The translations under genes and the position numbers were made by a program. The notes under the pieces are model-generated. The model had not been told where the DNA came from. It did not search any database and saw only the letters and a program-made list of their open reading frames with translations. DNA of 64,000 nt from NCBI GenBank assembly GCA_030431455.1, contig JAUIJE010000001.1:744001-808000 (forward strand), in the 5' to 3' direction. How positions within the stretch are numbered: position 1 is the first letter of the stretch; each line of letters begins with the position of its first letter. The stretch comes from a bacterium (GTDB lineage: Bacteria; Myxococcota; UBA727; JAUIJE01). This document shows, piece by piece, positions 25,212 to 34,750 of this stretch.

Positions 25212-26947
25212 TCGTCGTCGGTGCGCCGGTCCTTGAACCGCACCGGGCGGTAAGCGACGTAGTCCGGGGTCCACATCTGGTCCTTGACCCGTTCGCGGGC
25301 TTTTTCGAGGCTGAGCCGTTCGCCCACGCCCTCCTCGCCGGCCTGGACCGCGACCCGGGCTGCGATCTCGGCGGAGATGTCGCGCAGCTGGGTCAAGCTG
25401 GGAAAGAGCGCGCCCTGGTCGAGGTCTTCGTCGCTGACCTTGTGTGCCAATGTATCTGCAGCAACCGTGAACATCGCGTCGGTGACCTCGCTGGCGTCGG
25501 CGATGAGCGCGCCGAGACCCACCCCGGGGAAGATGTACACGTTGTTGCCCTGGCCGATGCGGTGGGTCTTGCCGTTGTACTCGACGGGGTCGAAGGGGCT
25601 GCCGGTGGCGACCACGCAGCGGCCGTCGGTCCACTTGAAGAGGTCTTCGGGCACCGCTTCGCTGTTGGCGGTGGGGTTGCTGAACGGGAAGATCGCGGGG
25701 CGGTCGACCGCGCTGGCCATGGCCCGCACGACCTCCTCGGTGAACGAGCCCGGCTCCCCGGAGGTGCCGATGAGCACCGTGGGTTTGACCTTTTTGACCA
25801 CGGTCAAGAAGTCATCGTCCGCGCGCAGGCCGATGGCCTCGGCGTGGCGGGTGGGGATGACGAACTCACGCTTGTGGGCGTCGTCGATCTTGCGTCCCTC
25901 GACGAGCGGTCCCTTGCTGTCGATGAGCACGATGCGCGACGCGACCTCGTCCGCGGCCACCCCCGCGCGGATGAACGCGTCACGCAGCTGACGGCCGATG
26001 CCGACCCCGGCGGCGCCGGCCCCGAGGGTGACCACCCGCTGTTCGCTCATGGGCACACCGGTCTTGCGGGCCGCGGCCATGACCCCGGCGAGGGCGACCG
26101 CGGCGGTGCCTTGGATGTCGTCGTTGAAGCTGAGCAGCCGCTTCTTGTAGCGGTCGAGCAGGCGGAAGGCGTTGCCCTTCTTGAAGTCCTCCCATTGCAG
26201 CAACGCGGCGGGGAAGCGGCGCTTCACCGCCTTGACGAACTCCTCGATGAGCTCGTCGTAGCGCTCGCCGCGCAGCCGCTTGTGCGGCCAGCCCACGTAG
26301 TAGGGGTCGTCGAGCCGCTCTTGGTTGTCGGTGCCGACGTCGAGGCTGATGGGCAACACCTGGCTCGGGTGAATGCCCGCGGCCACGGTGTAGAGCGCGA
26401 GCTTGCCGATGGGGATGCCAATGCCCCCCGCGCCTTGGTCGCCGAGGCCGAGGATGCGTTCGTTGTCGGTGACCACGATGAGCCGGATGTTGTGGTGCGG
26501 CCAGCTCGCGAGCACCTCGTCGACGCGGCCCTGGTCGTCGGGGGTGATCCACATCCCGCGCCCCCGGCGGAAGATGCTCGAGAACAGCTGGCAGGCTTTG
26601 CCCACCGTGGGCGTGTACACGATGGGCGCGAACTGCTCGATGTGCTCGTGCAGCAACCGGTAAAAGAGCGTCTCGTTGCGGTCTTGGAGCGCGGCCAGGC
26701 CGATGTACTGCTCGAGGGGGTCGGTCTTGCGCATCAACCGCCGGTAGGCGCGCGCGACCTGCTGGTCGATGGTGCTCACGATGTGGGGGAGCATGCCGTG
26801 CAGCTTGAACTGCTCCCGCTCGTCGTGGCTGAAGGCGGTGCCCTTGTTGTACATGGCGTGGGCGAGCAGCTGGTCGCCCCGGTAGGGGCAGTCCACGACG
26901 GGGCGACCCTCGTCGTCTTTTTCCACCCGGTACTGAAACGGCTTCAT
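25208..26947 (-). CDS. maeA: NAD-dependent malic enzyme
   Basis: A 579-residue oxidative decarboxylase converting malate to pyruvate, CO2 and NADH. The malic-enzyme N-terminal domain carries IVYTPTVG and GLGDQGAGGIGIP; FNDDIQGTA and the dinucleotide fold GAGAAGVGIGR follow, and FPFSNPTANSE is in the C-terminal domain. Length and motifs match the large SfcA/MaeA form rather than the short or PTA-fused forms. The ATG at 26947 has GGGGG 8 nt upstream; a GTG at 26977 is an alternative. It may feed NADH or pyruvate; no regulator is visible. It is convergent with the amine-catabolic operon. Confidence 0.93.
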   Translation of the reverse strand: MKPFQYRVEKDDEGRPVVDCPYRGDQLLAHAMYNKGTAFSHDEREQFKLHGMLPHIVSTIDQQVARAYRRLMRKTDPLEQYIGLAALQDRNETLFYRLLHEHIEQFAPIVYTPTVGKACQLFSSIFRRGRGMWITPDDQGRVDEVLASWPHHNIRLIVVTDNERILGLGDQGAGGIGIPIGKLALYTVAAGIHPSQVLPISLDVGTDNQERLDDPYYVGWPHKRLRGERYDELIEEFVKAVKRRFPAALLQWEDFKKGNAFRLLDRYKKRLLSFNDDIQGTAAVALAGVMAAARKTGVPMSEQRVVTLGAGAAGVGIGRQLRDAFIRAGVAADEVASRIVLIDSKGPLVEGRKIDDAHKREFVIPTRHAEAIGLRADDDFLTVVKKVKPTVLIGTSGEPGSFTEEVVRAMASAVDRPAIFPFSNPTANSEAVPEDLFKWTDGRCVVATGSPFDPVEYNGKTHRIGQGNNVYIFPGVGLGALIADASEVTDAMFTVAADTLAHKVSDEDLDQGALFPSLTQLRDISAEIAARVAVQAGEEGVGERLSLEKARERVKDQMWTPDYVAYRPVRFKDRRTDDD

Positions 26948-27093
26948 CCAAAACCCCCAGGACGACGAGGCTGTCACGGGGGCAGGGGGCGTTCAACCGT
27001 CGAACCGGGCACCGCCGGCGCCCCAGTGTGATTGCGCAACGCGTTAGGTGCGGCGCGTTGAACGGGCGGGGCCAGCGAACATGACGCGGCCGG

Positions 27094-28236
27094 TCACGTC
27101 CGGCGGGCCATCTTCTCCAGAATCTGCACCTTGGCCAGCGGCCCGATGACGACGATGACCGCGCCCGCGGAGAGCACGGTGTCGCTGGCCGGCGAATACA
27201 CAAAGTCACGTTCGCCGAAACGTTTCATCGCTACCACGAGCAGACCGACGCGCTCGCCGATGCGGCTCTCGAGGATGCGTTTGCCGGCCAGTTCGCTGCC
27301 TTCTTCGATGGTGCACTCCGCGACCCGGGCTTCCCCCGCGGTGCGCAACATCGCGTCGAGGAAGTCGACCACGTGGGGGCGCAGCGCTTGTGACGCGATG
27401 CGCATCCCGCCGATGTACGTCGGGCTGACCACGTGGGACGCGCCCGCGGCGTTGAACTTCCCCACCGAGTCATGCTCCACGCACTTGGCAATGATGATGA
27501 GCTCGGGGACCACGTACCGGGCGGTGACCACGAGAAAGAGGTTGTCTTTGTCGTTGCCCAGCACCGCCACCAGCTTGTTGGCGCGTTCGATCCCGGCTTT
27601 GCGCAGCACTTCCTCGTCGGTGGCGTCGCCTTCGATGTACGGAAACTGCCCGTGTACATCGAGGGCGTGTTCGAGGTGGTCGCGGTCGCTGTCGATGACC
27701 ACAAAGTCGGCCCCGGACTGTGCGTGCTCCTCGATGACGTGCGTGCCCGTGGCCCCGGCGCCGCAGATGATGGTGTGTCCGCGCAGACCTTCGATGATGC
27801 GTTCCATGCGCGCCTCCCGAAACAACCGGCCGAGGTAACCCTCGACAAAAAACGCGGTGAGCGACGACACCGAGTAGAGGGTGGCCCCCATCCCGCTGAC
27901 GATCAGGATCATCACGTAGATTTTTCCGCCGGGATACTGCGACACCCCGATGGTGTCGCCGTAGCCGACGGTGGTCAGCGTAATGCTGGTCATGAACGCG
28001 CACTCGAGCAAGCTCCAGTCCTGCCCATAGAAGCGGCCCAACATCCAAAACCCGAGGGTGCCCCCGAGGAACACGATGAGCAAAAGGCCGAAGGGCTGAG
28101 CCGTCCGCGCGAACAGCTGGATCGGCACCGACAGGCGACGCCTGACCCAATGCCACACCATCGCTGCGATGGCGCGCAGGTCGCGGCCTTGCTCGGGCGC
28201 GTCAGGGGGCGGGGGGGCCTGCACCGGCGCGTTCAC
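27094..28236 (-). CDS. Two-TM potassium channel with RCK (TrkA-N/TrkA-C) domains
   Basis: A 380-residue channel subunit. Two membrane helices (about 48-68 and 105-130) flank the selectivity filter TTVGYGD (88-94), the K+ signature. A Rossmann RCK_N domain starts at GHTIICGAGATGTHV and an RCK_C domain fills the last ~80 residues; such domains gate the pore on binding Ca2+, nucleotides or Na+/K+. Four subunits assemble in the inner membrane. The start is GTG at 28236, overlapping the stop of the STAND regulator (GTGA), so the two are translated together, suggesting ion flux is controlled with that regulator. Confidence 0.92.
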   Translation of the reverse strand: MNAPVQAPPPPDAPEQGRDLRAIAAMVWHWVRRRLSVPIQLFARTAQPFGLLLIVFLGGTLGFWMLGRFYGQDWSLLECAFMTSITLTTVGYGDTIGVSQYPGGKIYVMILIVSGMGATLYSVSSLTAFFVEGYLGRLFREARMERIIEGLRGHTIICGAGATGTHVIEEHAQSGADFVVIDSDRDHLEHALDVHGQFPYIEGDATDEEVLRKAGIERANKLVAVLGNDKDNLFLVVTARYVVPELIIIAKCVEHDSVGKFNAAGASHVVSPTYIGGMRIASQALRPHVVDFLDAMLRTAGEARVAECTIEEGSELAGKRILESRIGERVGLLVVAMKRFGERDFVYSPASDTVLSAGAVIVVIGPLAKVQILEKMARRT

Positions 28237-30749
28237 CCCGCGGTCCCCACGATCTGCAGATCGGGGGCGAGCAGGTACCCGGCGTCCCGCGTGAACAGGT
28301 ACTCCTCGAAGCCCAGCTTTCGCAGGGTGCGGATCGCGGCGTAGACCCGCGCGGGCCCGGCGTCGGCCACGATGCGTTGCCCCGGCCAGCCCGCCTCGAT
28401 GAGCTGGGGCACGTCGAGGGGGGTGGGGGGCTCTTTGTCGTGGGCCTCACACAGGGCGAGCAGGATGAGGCGCAGGGGGCCCCGCCGGGAGAGGTCGATG
28501 TTGGTGCCGTCGGGGAGCACGACCTGGCGGCCGGCTTCGCCGATGAGCAGCGCGGGCCGGTCGTCGCTGGTCTCCGCCGCGCGGGCCGTGGCCTTGTGGA
28601 AGTACCGCTGGGCCGCGGCCACGTGAGCACCGGGACCCAGCTCGTCGGGGACCTCCACGCTCTCGCCCCGCAGGGCGGCCACGGCCCGGGTGAGCACCGC
28701 CACCACCGCCCGGGGCGCGGGGTGCGAAAAGTGGCTCGCCGCCTCGCGGGCCGCGCTCAGGCGCTCGTCGGCCTCGGCCGAGCGGCCGGCCTTCTCGTCG
28801 AGCACCGCGAGGTACGCCCCCGCCCAGGTCGCGCTGAGCACGTCTTGCTCCTCGTTGGCCAAGACCTCGGCCTCGCCGAGCAGCATGCGCGCCTCGTCGT
28901 CGCGGTCGCGGAACAGCGCCGCCACTCCCAAGCCGCAGGTCGCGTACACAAACAGCCGGGCATCGCCCGCGCCTTTGGCCTGGTCCGCGGCCTGGACCAT
29001 CAACGGCTCCGCCCGGTCGCCGTCGCCTTGGGCGAGGGCGGCGAGCCCGAGATTGACCAGCACCGGGCCGGTGGGGGCGCCGACCTGTTCGTAATGTTCC
29101 TGCGCGCGGTCCAGGGCATAGCGGGCGGCGTCGACCCGGCCGGCGTCGAGGCGCGCGGTGCCGAGGTTGAGCCAGGCCCGCCCAATGGGCCAAGGGTCGT
29201 TGGTGAGCGAGATGGTGCGCCGGGTGTACCCCTCGGCCCGGGCGAGGTCGCCCCCGATGGCCGCGCAGGCCGCGAGGCGCACCGCGGCGGCGGCCTCGCG
29301 GTCCTTGTCCCGCCGGGCGGCGAAGCCCGCCTTGGCCTCGACGAGGGTCGTGGCCGCCTCGTCGGTCTTGCCCTGCAGGGACAACACCATGCCCCGGGCC
29401 AGACCCACCGCGGGGTGGGCCGCGAACGGGCCGGGCACGTGGTCGAGCAGGTCCTGGGCGCGCCCGCCGTCGCCGCAGACCTGGTCGAGTTCGATCTCGG
29501 CCGCGTACAGCTCGGCCGCGAGGTCGGGCTCGAGGTCTTCGCCGTCGGTGAGCCGCACGTCCTCGACGAGGTCGCGCAGGGGGCGAATGGGCCCGTGGAT
29601 GTGCGCGAGCCGGGCCAAGGCCAGGGCCGCGCGGGCCCGGCCGGTGCCGTCCGCGCCATGCCGGGCCACGTCGAGGAGGTTCTCGCGTTCGTGGGCGAGG
29701 CTGCGCCGGCCCTCTTGGGAGCTTTGGGTCCACGGGGCGTCGGGCCGGGCGAAGTAGGCGGCCATTTTCGCGTGTACGGCCGCGGCCCGGCCGGACTGCT
29801 CGAGCCGAGATCGGGCATAGCTCCACAGCGGCGGGGGCATGCGGAACCGCAGGCTCGACGGGTCCGGCGCGTAGGGCACCAGCACCGACTTGCGCTTGAG
29901 CCCTTGGATCATGTCCACCGCCCAGCCCACCGCGGGCGTGGGGGTGTAGACCGCTTCGGCCCCGTCGATGGAAAAGCCCCCGGGGAACACCGACAGGTCC
30001 ATCAACGCCTGCTGCTCGCCCTCGTCGCACAGCTCCCAGGAAAACCCGATCGCCGGGGCCAGGGGCATGCCCGGCTCCCCGCTCGCCGAGAGCGCGGCTT
30101 CGACCCGCTCGCGCAGGTCTTGGATGCGCAAGACGTCGGCCCGGGCCGCGCACAGCGTGATCGCCAGCGGGTGGCCGGTGAGGGCCCGCACGATGGCGCG
30201 CACGTCGCCGCGCTCGTCGTCGGTGAGCGGGGGGCGAATCTGCCCGGTGGCGCGCTCGAACAACGCCACCGCGCTGTCCTCGTCGAGCCCCCCGAGGGCG
30301 AGCTCGGCCTCCTTGGGCACGTTGAGCTTCTCCGGCCCGGTGAGCACGACCTGGACCTTGTCGTGGGCCTTTAGCACCCCGGGGACCGTCTCGGCGACCT
30401 GGGCGCGGACCCGGTCGATGCCGTCGAACACCAACACCAACGAGTCGCGCAATGACAATGCAGCGTGGGCCTGGGTCCAGATCGCCTCCCGGTCGGCGAG
30501 CGGCCGGTAGGAAAGCCCCAGGGCCTCGGCCACCGCGGCGGCGAGCTCGTCGGGGTCGGTCGCCTTGGCACAGTCGACCACGAGGGTGTCTTCCCCCTCG
30601 AGCACCGCCCGCATGAACGTGCTCTTGCCCACCCCGGCGGGCCCGGTGATCGAGACCAGCCGGTGCCCCGCCCGGAGCGCGGTGAAGCGCTCGCGCTCGG
30701 GTGCACGCCCCAACAAGGGAGGAGCGGCGTGTGCAGCAGCGCGTTGCAT
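28233..30749 (-). CDS. STAND NTPase transcriptional regulator with TPR-like helices and winged-helix C-terminus
   Basis: An 838-residue protein of the MalT/AfsR-like STAND class. The P-loop GPAGVGKST spans residues 36-44, with Walker B-like LVLVFDGID. The NACHT/NB-ARC core extends to about residue 300, then an Ala-rich superhelix of tetratricopeptide-like repeats runs to about 730. The last ~110 residues look like an OmpR-type winged helix (ARVYAAIRTLRKLGFEEYL, ending DAGYLLAPDL). Such proteins sit inactive until a ligand binds, then oligomerise. It is upstream of and overlaps a K+ channel gene. The usual position of DNA binding at the C-terminus supports a transcription factor over a defence effector, though a STAND-channel pair is also compatible with defence. 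Confidence 0.82.
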   Translation of the reverse strand: MQRAAAHAAPPLLGRAPERERFTALRAGHRLVSITGPAGVGKSTFMRAVLEGEDTLVVDCAKATDPDELAAAVAEALGLSYRPLADREAIWTQAHAALSLRDSLVLVFDGIDRVRAQVAETVPGVLKAHDKVQVVLTGPEKLNVPKEAELALGGLDEDSAVALFERATGQIRPPLTDDERGDVRAIVRALTGHPLAITLCAARADVLRIQDLRERVEAALSASGEPGMPLAPAIGFSWELCDEGEQQALMDLSVFPGGFSIDGAEAVYTPTPAVGWAVDMIQGLKRKSVLVPYAPDPSSLRFRMPPPLWSYARSRLEQSGRAAAVHAKMAAYFARPDAPWTQSSQEGRRSLAHERENLLDVARHGADGTGRARAALALARLAHIHGPIRPLRDLVEDVRLTDGEDLEPDLAAELYAAEIELDQVCGDGGRAQDLLDHVPGPFAAHPAVGLARGMVLSLQGKTDEAATTLVEAKAGFAARRDKDREAAAAVRLAACAAIGGDLARAEGYTRRTISLTNDPWPIGRAWLNLGTARLDAGRVDAARYALDRAQEHYEQVGAPTGPVLVNLGLAALAQGDGDRAEPLMVQAADQAKGAGDARLFVYATCGLGVAALFRDRDDEARMLLGEAEVLANEEQDVLSATWAGAYLAVLDEKAGRSAEADERLSAAREAASHFSHPAPRAVVAVLTRAVAALRGESVEVPDELGPGAHVAAAQRYFHKATARAAETSDDRPALLIGEAGRQVVLPDGTNIDLSRRGPLRLILLALCEAHDKEPPTPLDVPQLIEAGWPGQRIVADAGPARVYAAIRTLRKLGFEEYLFTRDAGYLLAPDLQIVGTAG

Positions 30750-30797
30750 GAGGCTGTCATACCCCGCCCGGCGCCCGGTGAATACCCGGCGCCGGCG

Positions 30798-32333
30798 TCA
30801 GAATCGGGAGATGAGCTGGGCCTGCACCCCCGAGAACGCGGGGAACTCCCGGCACACCCCGGCGATGCACTTGATGCCCCCGCGCTGGGTGCCGGCGGTG
30901 CCCCGGAAGGTGAAGTGGCGGTTGATTTCAGCGTTGAGGATCAGCGCGTAGAACACGTTGCGCACGTCGGGGGAGGGGTCGAACGTGTCGTAACCGAGCT
31001 CAAAGGTGAGCCCCCCCAGGCCCGCGCGTTCGATGCCCAAAAACGTCGAGCCGAACAGGTACCGCCGCCCCTCGAGGGTGCGGAACCAGGTCTGGGTCAC
31101 GAGGTGGAGGGCGAAGTCCCAGCCCAGGGCCTGCAGGTAGTCCACATCGAGGTGCACGATGGTCTTGATGGGGATGGGTTGGGCCGGCTGCTGCTCGTGG
31201 CGGTACCCGGAGGCGATGGCGATGCGGGACGCGCCCCCGTTGTATTGCATCGACATACCGCCGAAACCATGAAACTGCACGACCTGAGCGGGGTCAAGGT
31301 AGTCGTTGAGCCGCAACATCACGTTGCCGTAGATGAGGAGGTTGAGCGGGAGGTAGAAGTACTCCAGGCGGACCCGGCCCCCGACGGTGTTGCGGTTGTT
31401 GAGCACCTCTTGGTCGATGCGCTCGAGGGTGGGGGGGCGGTTGTAGTTGAAGCGGCTGCCCAGGGCGGTGTTGCGGCTCCCCTTTTGTTCGAACTGGTTG
31501 AGGAGCATGCCCTCCGTGAACAGGGTGAAGTCCCAGACCCGGGTCTCGGTCTGCAGGTAGAGGGCGGACCCGGGCTGAAAGTCGCCCGCCAGGGAGCGTT
31601 CTTGGGCCGCGACCTCGAGGTACACCCCGAACCAGTCCGCCAATGTGGATGCATCGATGTAGGCTCCGCCGTTGACGGTGAAGTCCAGGCTCTCGTCGAT
31701 GAGTCGCTCCTCGGGCTGGTTGTACAGGCCGTAGACCCCGGTCTTGAGCCGGGGGGTGGCGGTGAGTTGATACAGGCCCCCGGCCAACAGGTCTCGCTTG
31801 TCGGCCACGAACCGCCGGCTGATGGCGTCGGTGTTGGCGGTGTTGGCCCGCCCCGCGAACAATGTGACTGTGTGGGCCTGCGACCGGTAGGACGCCTTGG
31901 CCCCGAAGATCGAGATGTCCACCCCCGCTTCTTGTTGCTTGCGGATCGAGAGCACAAAACCTCGGCCAAATTGTTCATAAAAATCGCCCACTTCGAGCGT
32001 GAAGTCGCCGAGCTTGTAGCGCAGGGCGGCGCGCTCGAGCCGGATTTGGCTCACGTAGCCATCATCGGGCGGCCACAAAAACCCGAACCCGTCGATGCGG
32101 GCGGTGGCGTCCACCGGGCCCGCGCCTCCCTGGATGTTCATCCGGTCGAAGATCGCCCCGTAGTTGTCGTCCGCGTCGTTGCTGTTCAGGTTGTCGGTCC
32201 GGTATTCCACCGACGAGGTGTTGGTGACGCTGAGGTGCACGTCATCGTCGGCGCGAACCGATGACCCGCCGAGCCCGAAAAGGGCGCAGCCCAGGAGCCA
32301 GGCACCGGGGCACCCCCGTCGGGCGGTGGGCAC
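30798..32333 (-). CDS. Outer-membrane beta-barrel protein (DUF6029-like)
   Basis: A 511-residue exported protein: signal peptide to about SSVRA (27), then alternating amphipathic strands (ATARIDGFGFLWPP, RAALRYKLGDFTLEVGDFYEQFGRG) typical of a large barrel, ending in ISRF with the terminal Phe expected for BAM insertion. The FYEQFGRGF motif resembles the DUF6029 group of barrels. The start is GTG at 32333 with AGGA just upstream, 6 bp after the thioredoxin gene, in an operon with two thioredoxin-fold exported proteins. The function is unknown; transport or assembly of a redox-sensitive surface component fits the setting. Confidence 0.78.
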   Translation of the reverse strand: MPTARRGCPGAWLLGCALFGLGGSSVRADDDVHLSVTNTSSVEYRTDNLNSNDADDNYGAIFDRMNIQGGAGPVDATARIDGFGFLWPPDDGYVSQIRLERAALRYKLGDFTLEVGDFYEQFGRGFVLSIRKQQEAGVDISIFGAKASYRSQAHTVTLFAGRANTANTDAISRRFVADKRDLLAGGLYQLTATPRLKTGVYGLYNQPEERLIDESLDFTVNGGAYIDASTLADWFGVYLEVAAQERSLAGDFQPGSALYLQTETRVWDFTLFTEGMLLNQFEQKGSRNTALGSRFNYNRPPTLERIDQEVLNNRNTVGGRVRLEYFYLPLNLLIYGNVMLRLNDYLDPAQVVQFHGFGGMSMQYNGGASRIAIASGYRHEQQPAQPIPIKTIVHLDVDYLQALGWDFALHLVTQTWFRTLEGRRYLFGSTFLGIERAGLGGLTFELGYDTFDPSPDVRNVFYALILNAEINRHFTFRGTAGTQRGGIKCIAGVCREFPAFSGVQAQLISRF

Positions 32334-32339
32334 GAGATC

Positions 32340-32867
32340 CTATTTCTCGTGCAGAAGGGCCTTGATGACCTTGAGGTATTTCTTCTCGTCGCCGCTGGAG
32401 TACCCCTCATGGGCGAAGGCCTTCTGGCCGTGGCGATCGATGAACAATGTATAGGGATTGTTGCCCCGCGGGTTGAGCTGGCTCAGCAGCTCGCCGGACA
32501 CATCGTGGATCACCGGCATGGTGAACTTGCGCTGCTTGACCACGGTGCGCACCCGGGACGCGGTCTCCGGCCCGTCGGTGGAGACGGCCAACACCACCAA
32601 GCCGTCGTCTTTGTACTTGTCGTAGAAGCGCTGCAGGAAGGGGAGCTCTTGCAGACAGGGCGCGCACCACGTGGCCCAGAAGTTCACGACCACCACTTTG
32701 CCCTCGAGCCCCCCGAGGGTGACGCGGTGCCCGCTGAGGTCGGTGCCGCTGAAGTTGGTGACCTTGGCCCGGGTGCTCTTCTTGGCGTCAGAGGTGCCCG
32801 CGAACAAAGCGACCGCGCACAGGCTGAGGGCGGCGAGGGCGGGGAGGAATCGGCGGATGTTGCGCAT
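32340..32867 (-). CDS. TlpA-family periplasmic thioredoxin
   Basis: A 175-residue exported thiol-disulfide protein. The signal peptide is followed by the thioredoxin fold with VVVNFWATWCAPCLQELPF, catalytic CAPC, and the cis-Pro in NNPYTLFID. It should reduce or isomerise disulfides in the periplasm. I chose ATG at 32867, preceded by GAGG at a 6-nt spacing; a GTG at 32879 overlapping the upstream stop is the alternative. It is the middle gene of a three-gene operon with a thioredoxin-like lipoprotein and an outer-membrane barrel. Confidence 0.88.
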   Translation of the reverse strand: MRNIRRFLPALAALSLCAVALFAGTSDAKKSTRAKVTNFSGTDLSGHRVTLGGLEGKVVVVNFWATWCAPCLQELPFLQRFYDKYKDDGLVVLAVSTDGPETASRVRTVVKQRKFTMPVIHDVSGELLSQLNPRGNNPYTLFIDRHGQKAFAHEGYSSGDEKKYLKVIKALLHEK

Positions 32868-32875
32868 GGGGAGCC

Positions 32876-33442
32876 TCACAGCTTGGCGTCGATGATCGCC
32901 TCGATGGCGCTTTGGTCGAACCCGGTGCTGATGCGGAGAATTTCCATGGTGTCGAGTTCGACGATCATGTTCATCGGGGTCAGGGTGGGGTCGTAGTACA
33001 CCGCCATTTCGAAGTCAGCGTCGAGCACCACCGGGATGGTGAGGGTGTATTGGTCGATCCAGCTCTGCACAAATGCGGTGTCGGGCACATCCGTGTTGTT
33101 GTCCTCAAACAACGTCACGAGCACGACCAAGCCGTCGGCGCCGTGGTTGTCGGCCAGCTCTTGCAGGGCCGGTTGCTCGTCCCGGCACGCGGTGCACCAG
33201 CCCGCGCCGGTGGAGAGGAGCAGGAGCTTGTTGTCGACGTCGGCGAACAGGTCCTCCAGGCTGAGGGCCCCACCGTCCGCGGTGGTGAAGCTGTGCGGCT
33301 CGATCACGTCGCCTTCGTCCAGGCCATAGGGCCCCTCGGGATAGGCATCGCGCCCGCTGTTGCCGTCGTCACCGGTGGTGGTGGTACAGCCGAGAGCTGC
33401 TGCCAACCACACGCACATCGCGACCTGCGCCCCACGCTTCAT
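32876..33442 (-). CDS. Thioredoxin-like lipoprotein
   Basis: A 188-residue lipoprotein with lipobox AALGC (Cys19). The fold is redoxin-like with the active site [13 protein letters not shown] (CTAC) and the cis-Pro in [10 protein letters not shown]. The AGGAG before the ATG at 33442 is well placed. It is the first gene of the operon; a divergent gene at 33598 encodes another thioredoxin-like lipoprotein, so the 155-bp gap probably controls both. The variant active-site dipeptide TA suggests a redox potential different from standard CGPC thioredoxin. Confidence 0.85.
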   Translation of the reverse strand: MKRGAQVAMCVWLAAALGCTTTTGDDGNSGRDAYPEGPYGLDEGDVIEPHSFTTADGGALSLEDLFADVDNKLLLLSTGAGWCTACRDEQPALQELADNHGADGLVVLVTLFEDNNTDVPDTAFVQSWIDQYTLTIPVVLDADFEMAVYYDPTLTPMNMIVELDTMEILRISTGFDQSAIEAIIDAKL

Positions 33443-33597
33443 GTCTGCTCCTGCCCGCTGTGACGGCCTGAGGCCGCACATGTTCGATCTGGACACCCCA
33501 TACGACAAAAGTTGGCGCGTGGTGACCGCCGAAAGGCCGTTGGCGGATCGGCGCGCACAGTGTACGACATTTATTCCCCTGCGTCCCCGAGGTCCCG

Positions 33598-34740
33598 ATG
33601 AAAAAGCTGTTGTTCTTGTTCCCGTTTGTGGTGCTTTCCCTGGCCACCGCCGTGGCCTGCGACGGGGGCATTGGAGATGGGGACGGCGACGGTGATGGGG
33701 ACGGCGACGGCGATGGCGACGGCGACGGCGACACCAACGGCGATGGGGACGGTGACGGCGACGGCGACACCAGCGGCGATGGCGACGGCGACGGCGACGG
33801 CGACACCAGCGGCGACGGTGATGGAGATGGGGACGGCGACGGCGACCAACCCTGCACGTACCCCACCTACGGCACCCCCTACGGGCCCGGGGATGTGATG
33901 ATCCCGCTGGCGTTTGATGGCGGATTCGCCCCGAACGGAACCGCCCTCGATTCGTTCTCCCTCGAGGACTTCCACTGCAACCCGATCTACGACCAATACA
34001 ACACGATGACGATCATCATCGTGGCCGAGTGGTGCCCCAACTGTCCGCAGTACGTCACCGACGTCGGCAACCAAGCCGCGGTGCTCGAGGCCAACGGTTC
34101 GCTGCTCGTGTGGCTGGTGACCGAGGACCCCGCTGGCGCGCCCACCAACCACACCCGGGCCAACAACTACATCAACGGCTACATCGGGCAGGGCGCGGGC
34201 GTGCGCGTCGGTCTGTCCGGCATGACCCCCCCGACCGGGATCAACACCCTGCTCAGCTTCGTGCCCAACGGCATGGTGATCAACCGCGCGGACATGACCA
34301 TCGTCGCCCACCAAGAGCACACCGGCTACGTGGTGCCCTACAGCGACGTCACCGCCCAACCCGAGCTCGACTGGGCCGAGATCCTCAACCCCTTCATCAA
34401 CCAATGCGCGGCCGACTCCGACGAGGCCAGCGAGCCGAACAACAGCCTCGAGGAGGCCGAGACGCTCGGGCTCGGCAGCTTCAACGGCGGCATTTGTGAT
34501 CAGTCCGCGGACTTCTTCTACGTCGACGTGACCGGGCCGGTTCGTGTCGACTTGCTCTTCAGCCACGCCACCGGCGACCTCGACCTGCACCGCATCAACG
34601 ATGCCGGCGAATCCGTGCAGCAGGCCTGGTCGGTGACCGACGACGAGCAGATGGACTTCGAAGGCCCCGCCTATGTCGCGGTCGTGGGCTACAACGGCGC
34701 CAGCGCCAACTACGAGTTCATTCTGTCCCAGCCGGAGTGA
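33598..34740 (+). CDS. Gly-Asp-linker lipoprotein with thioredoxin-like and PPC domains
   Basis: A 380-residue lipoprotein (lipobox AVAC, Cys21). An exceptionally long (Gly-Asp)n linker with (Asn/Ser)-Thr interruptions covers about residues 25-83. A redoxin-like domain follows with active site [10 protein letters not shown] (CPNC), then a C-terminal module [12 protein letters not shown]...DFFYVDV typical of PPC domains. GAGG is 6 nt before ATG. It is divergent from another CxxC lipoprotein, and the next lipoprotein gene starts 10 bp downstream. It is probably surface-tethered, with the long linker projecting the redox domain. Confidence 0.82.
   Translation: MKKLLFLFPFVVLSLATAVACDGGIGDGDGDGDGDGDGDGDGDGDTNGDGDGDGDGDTSGDGDGDGDGDTSGDGDGDGDGDGDQPCTYPTYGTPYGPGDVMIPLAFDGGFAPNGTALDSFSLEDFHCNPIYDQYNTMTIIIVAEWCPNCPQYVTDVGNQAAVLEANGSLLVWLVTEDPAGAPTNHTRANNYINGYIGQGAGVRVGLSGMTPPTGINTLLSFVPNGMVINRADMTIVAHQEHTGYVVPYSDVTAQPELDWAEILNPFINQCAADSDEASEPNNSLEEAETLGLGSFNGGICDQSADFFYVDVTGPVRVDLLFSHATGDLDLHRINDAGESVQQAWSVTDDEQMDFEGPAYVAVVGYNGASANYEFILSQPE
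33673..33846 (+). repeat. Longest GGNGAY hexanucleotide tract, interrupted
   Basis: About 29 six-base units with ACCAACGGCGAT- or ACCAGCGGCGAT-type breaks that recur at intervals, so the tract has a higher-order period. It encodes (Gly-Asp)n-Thr-(Asn/Ser). Because it is so long it is a likely site of slippage and length variation. Confidence 0.9.
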
Positions 34741-34750
34741 TCGCCCGCCC

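Noticed and set aside
28377-30374. A 665-codon rightward frame opposite the STAND gene
   Set aside because: Antisense shadow: residues are mostly Gly, Arg, Ala, Val and no motif is seen, whereas the minus strand has a P-loop and winged helix in order.
33673-33846. CRISPR-like regular repeats
   Set aside because: The repeats are 6-bp codon pairs inside an open frame with no spacers; they encode Gly-Asp.
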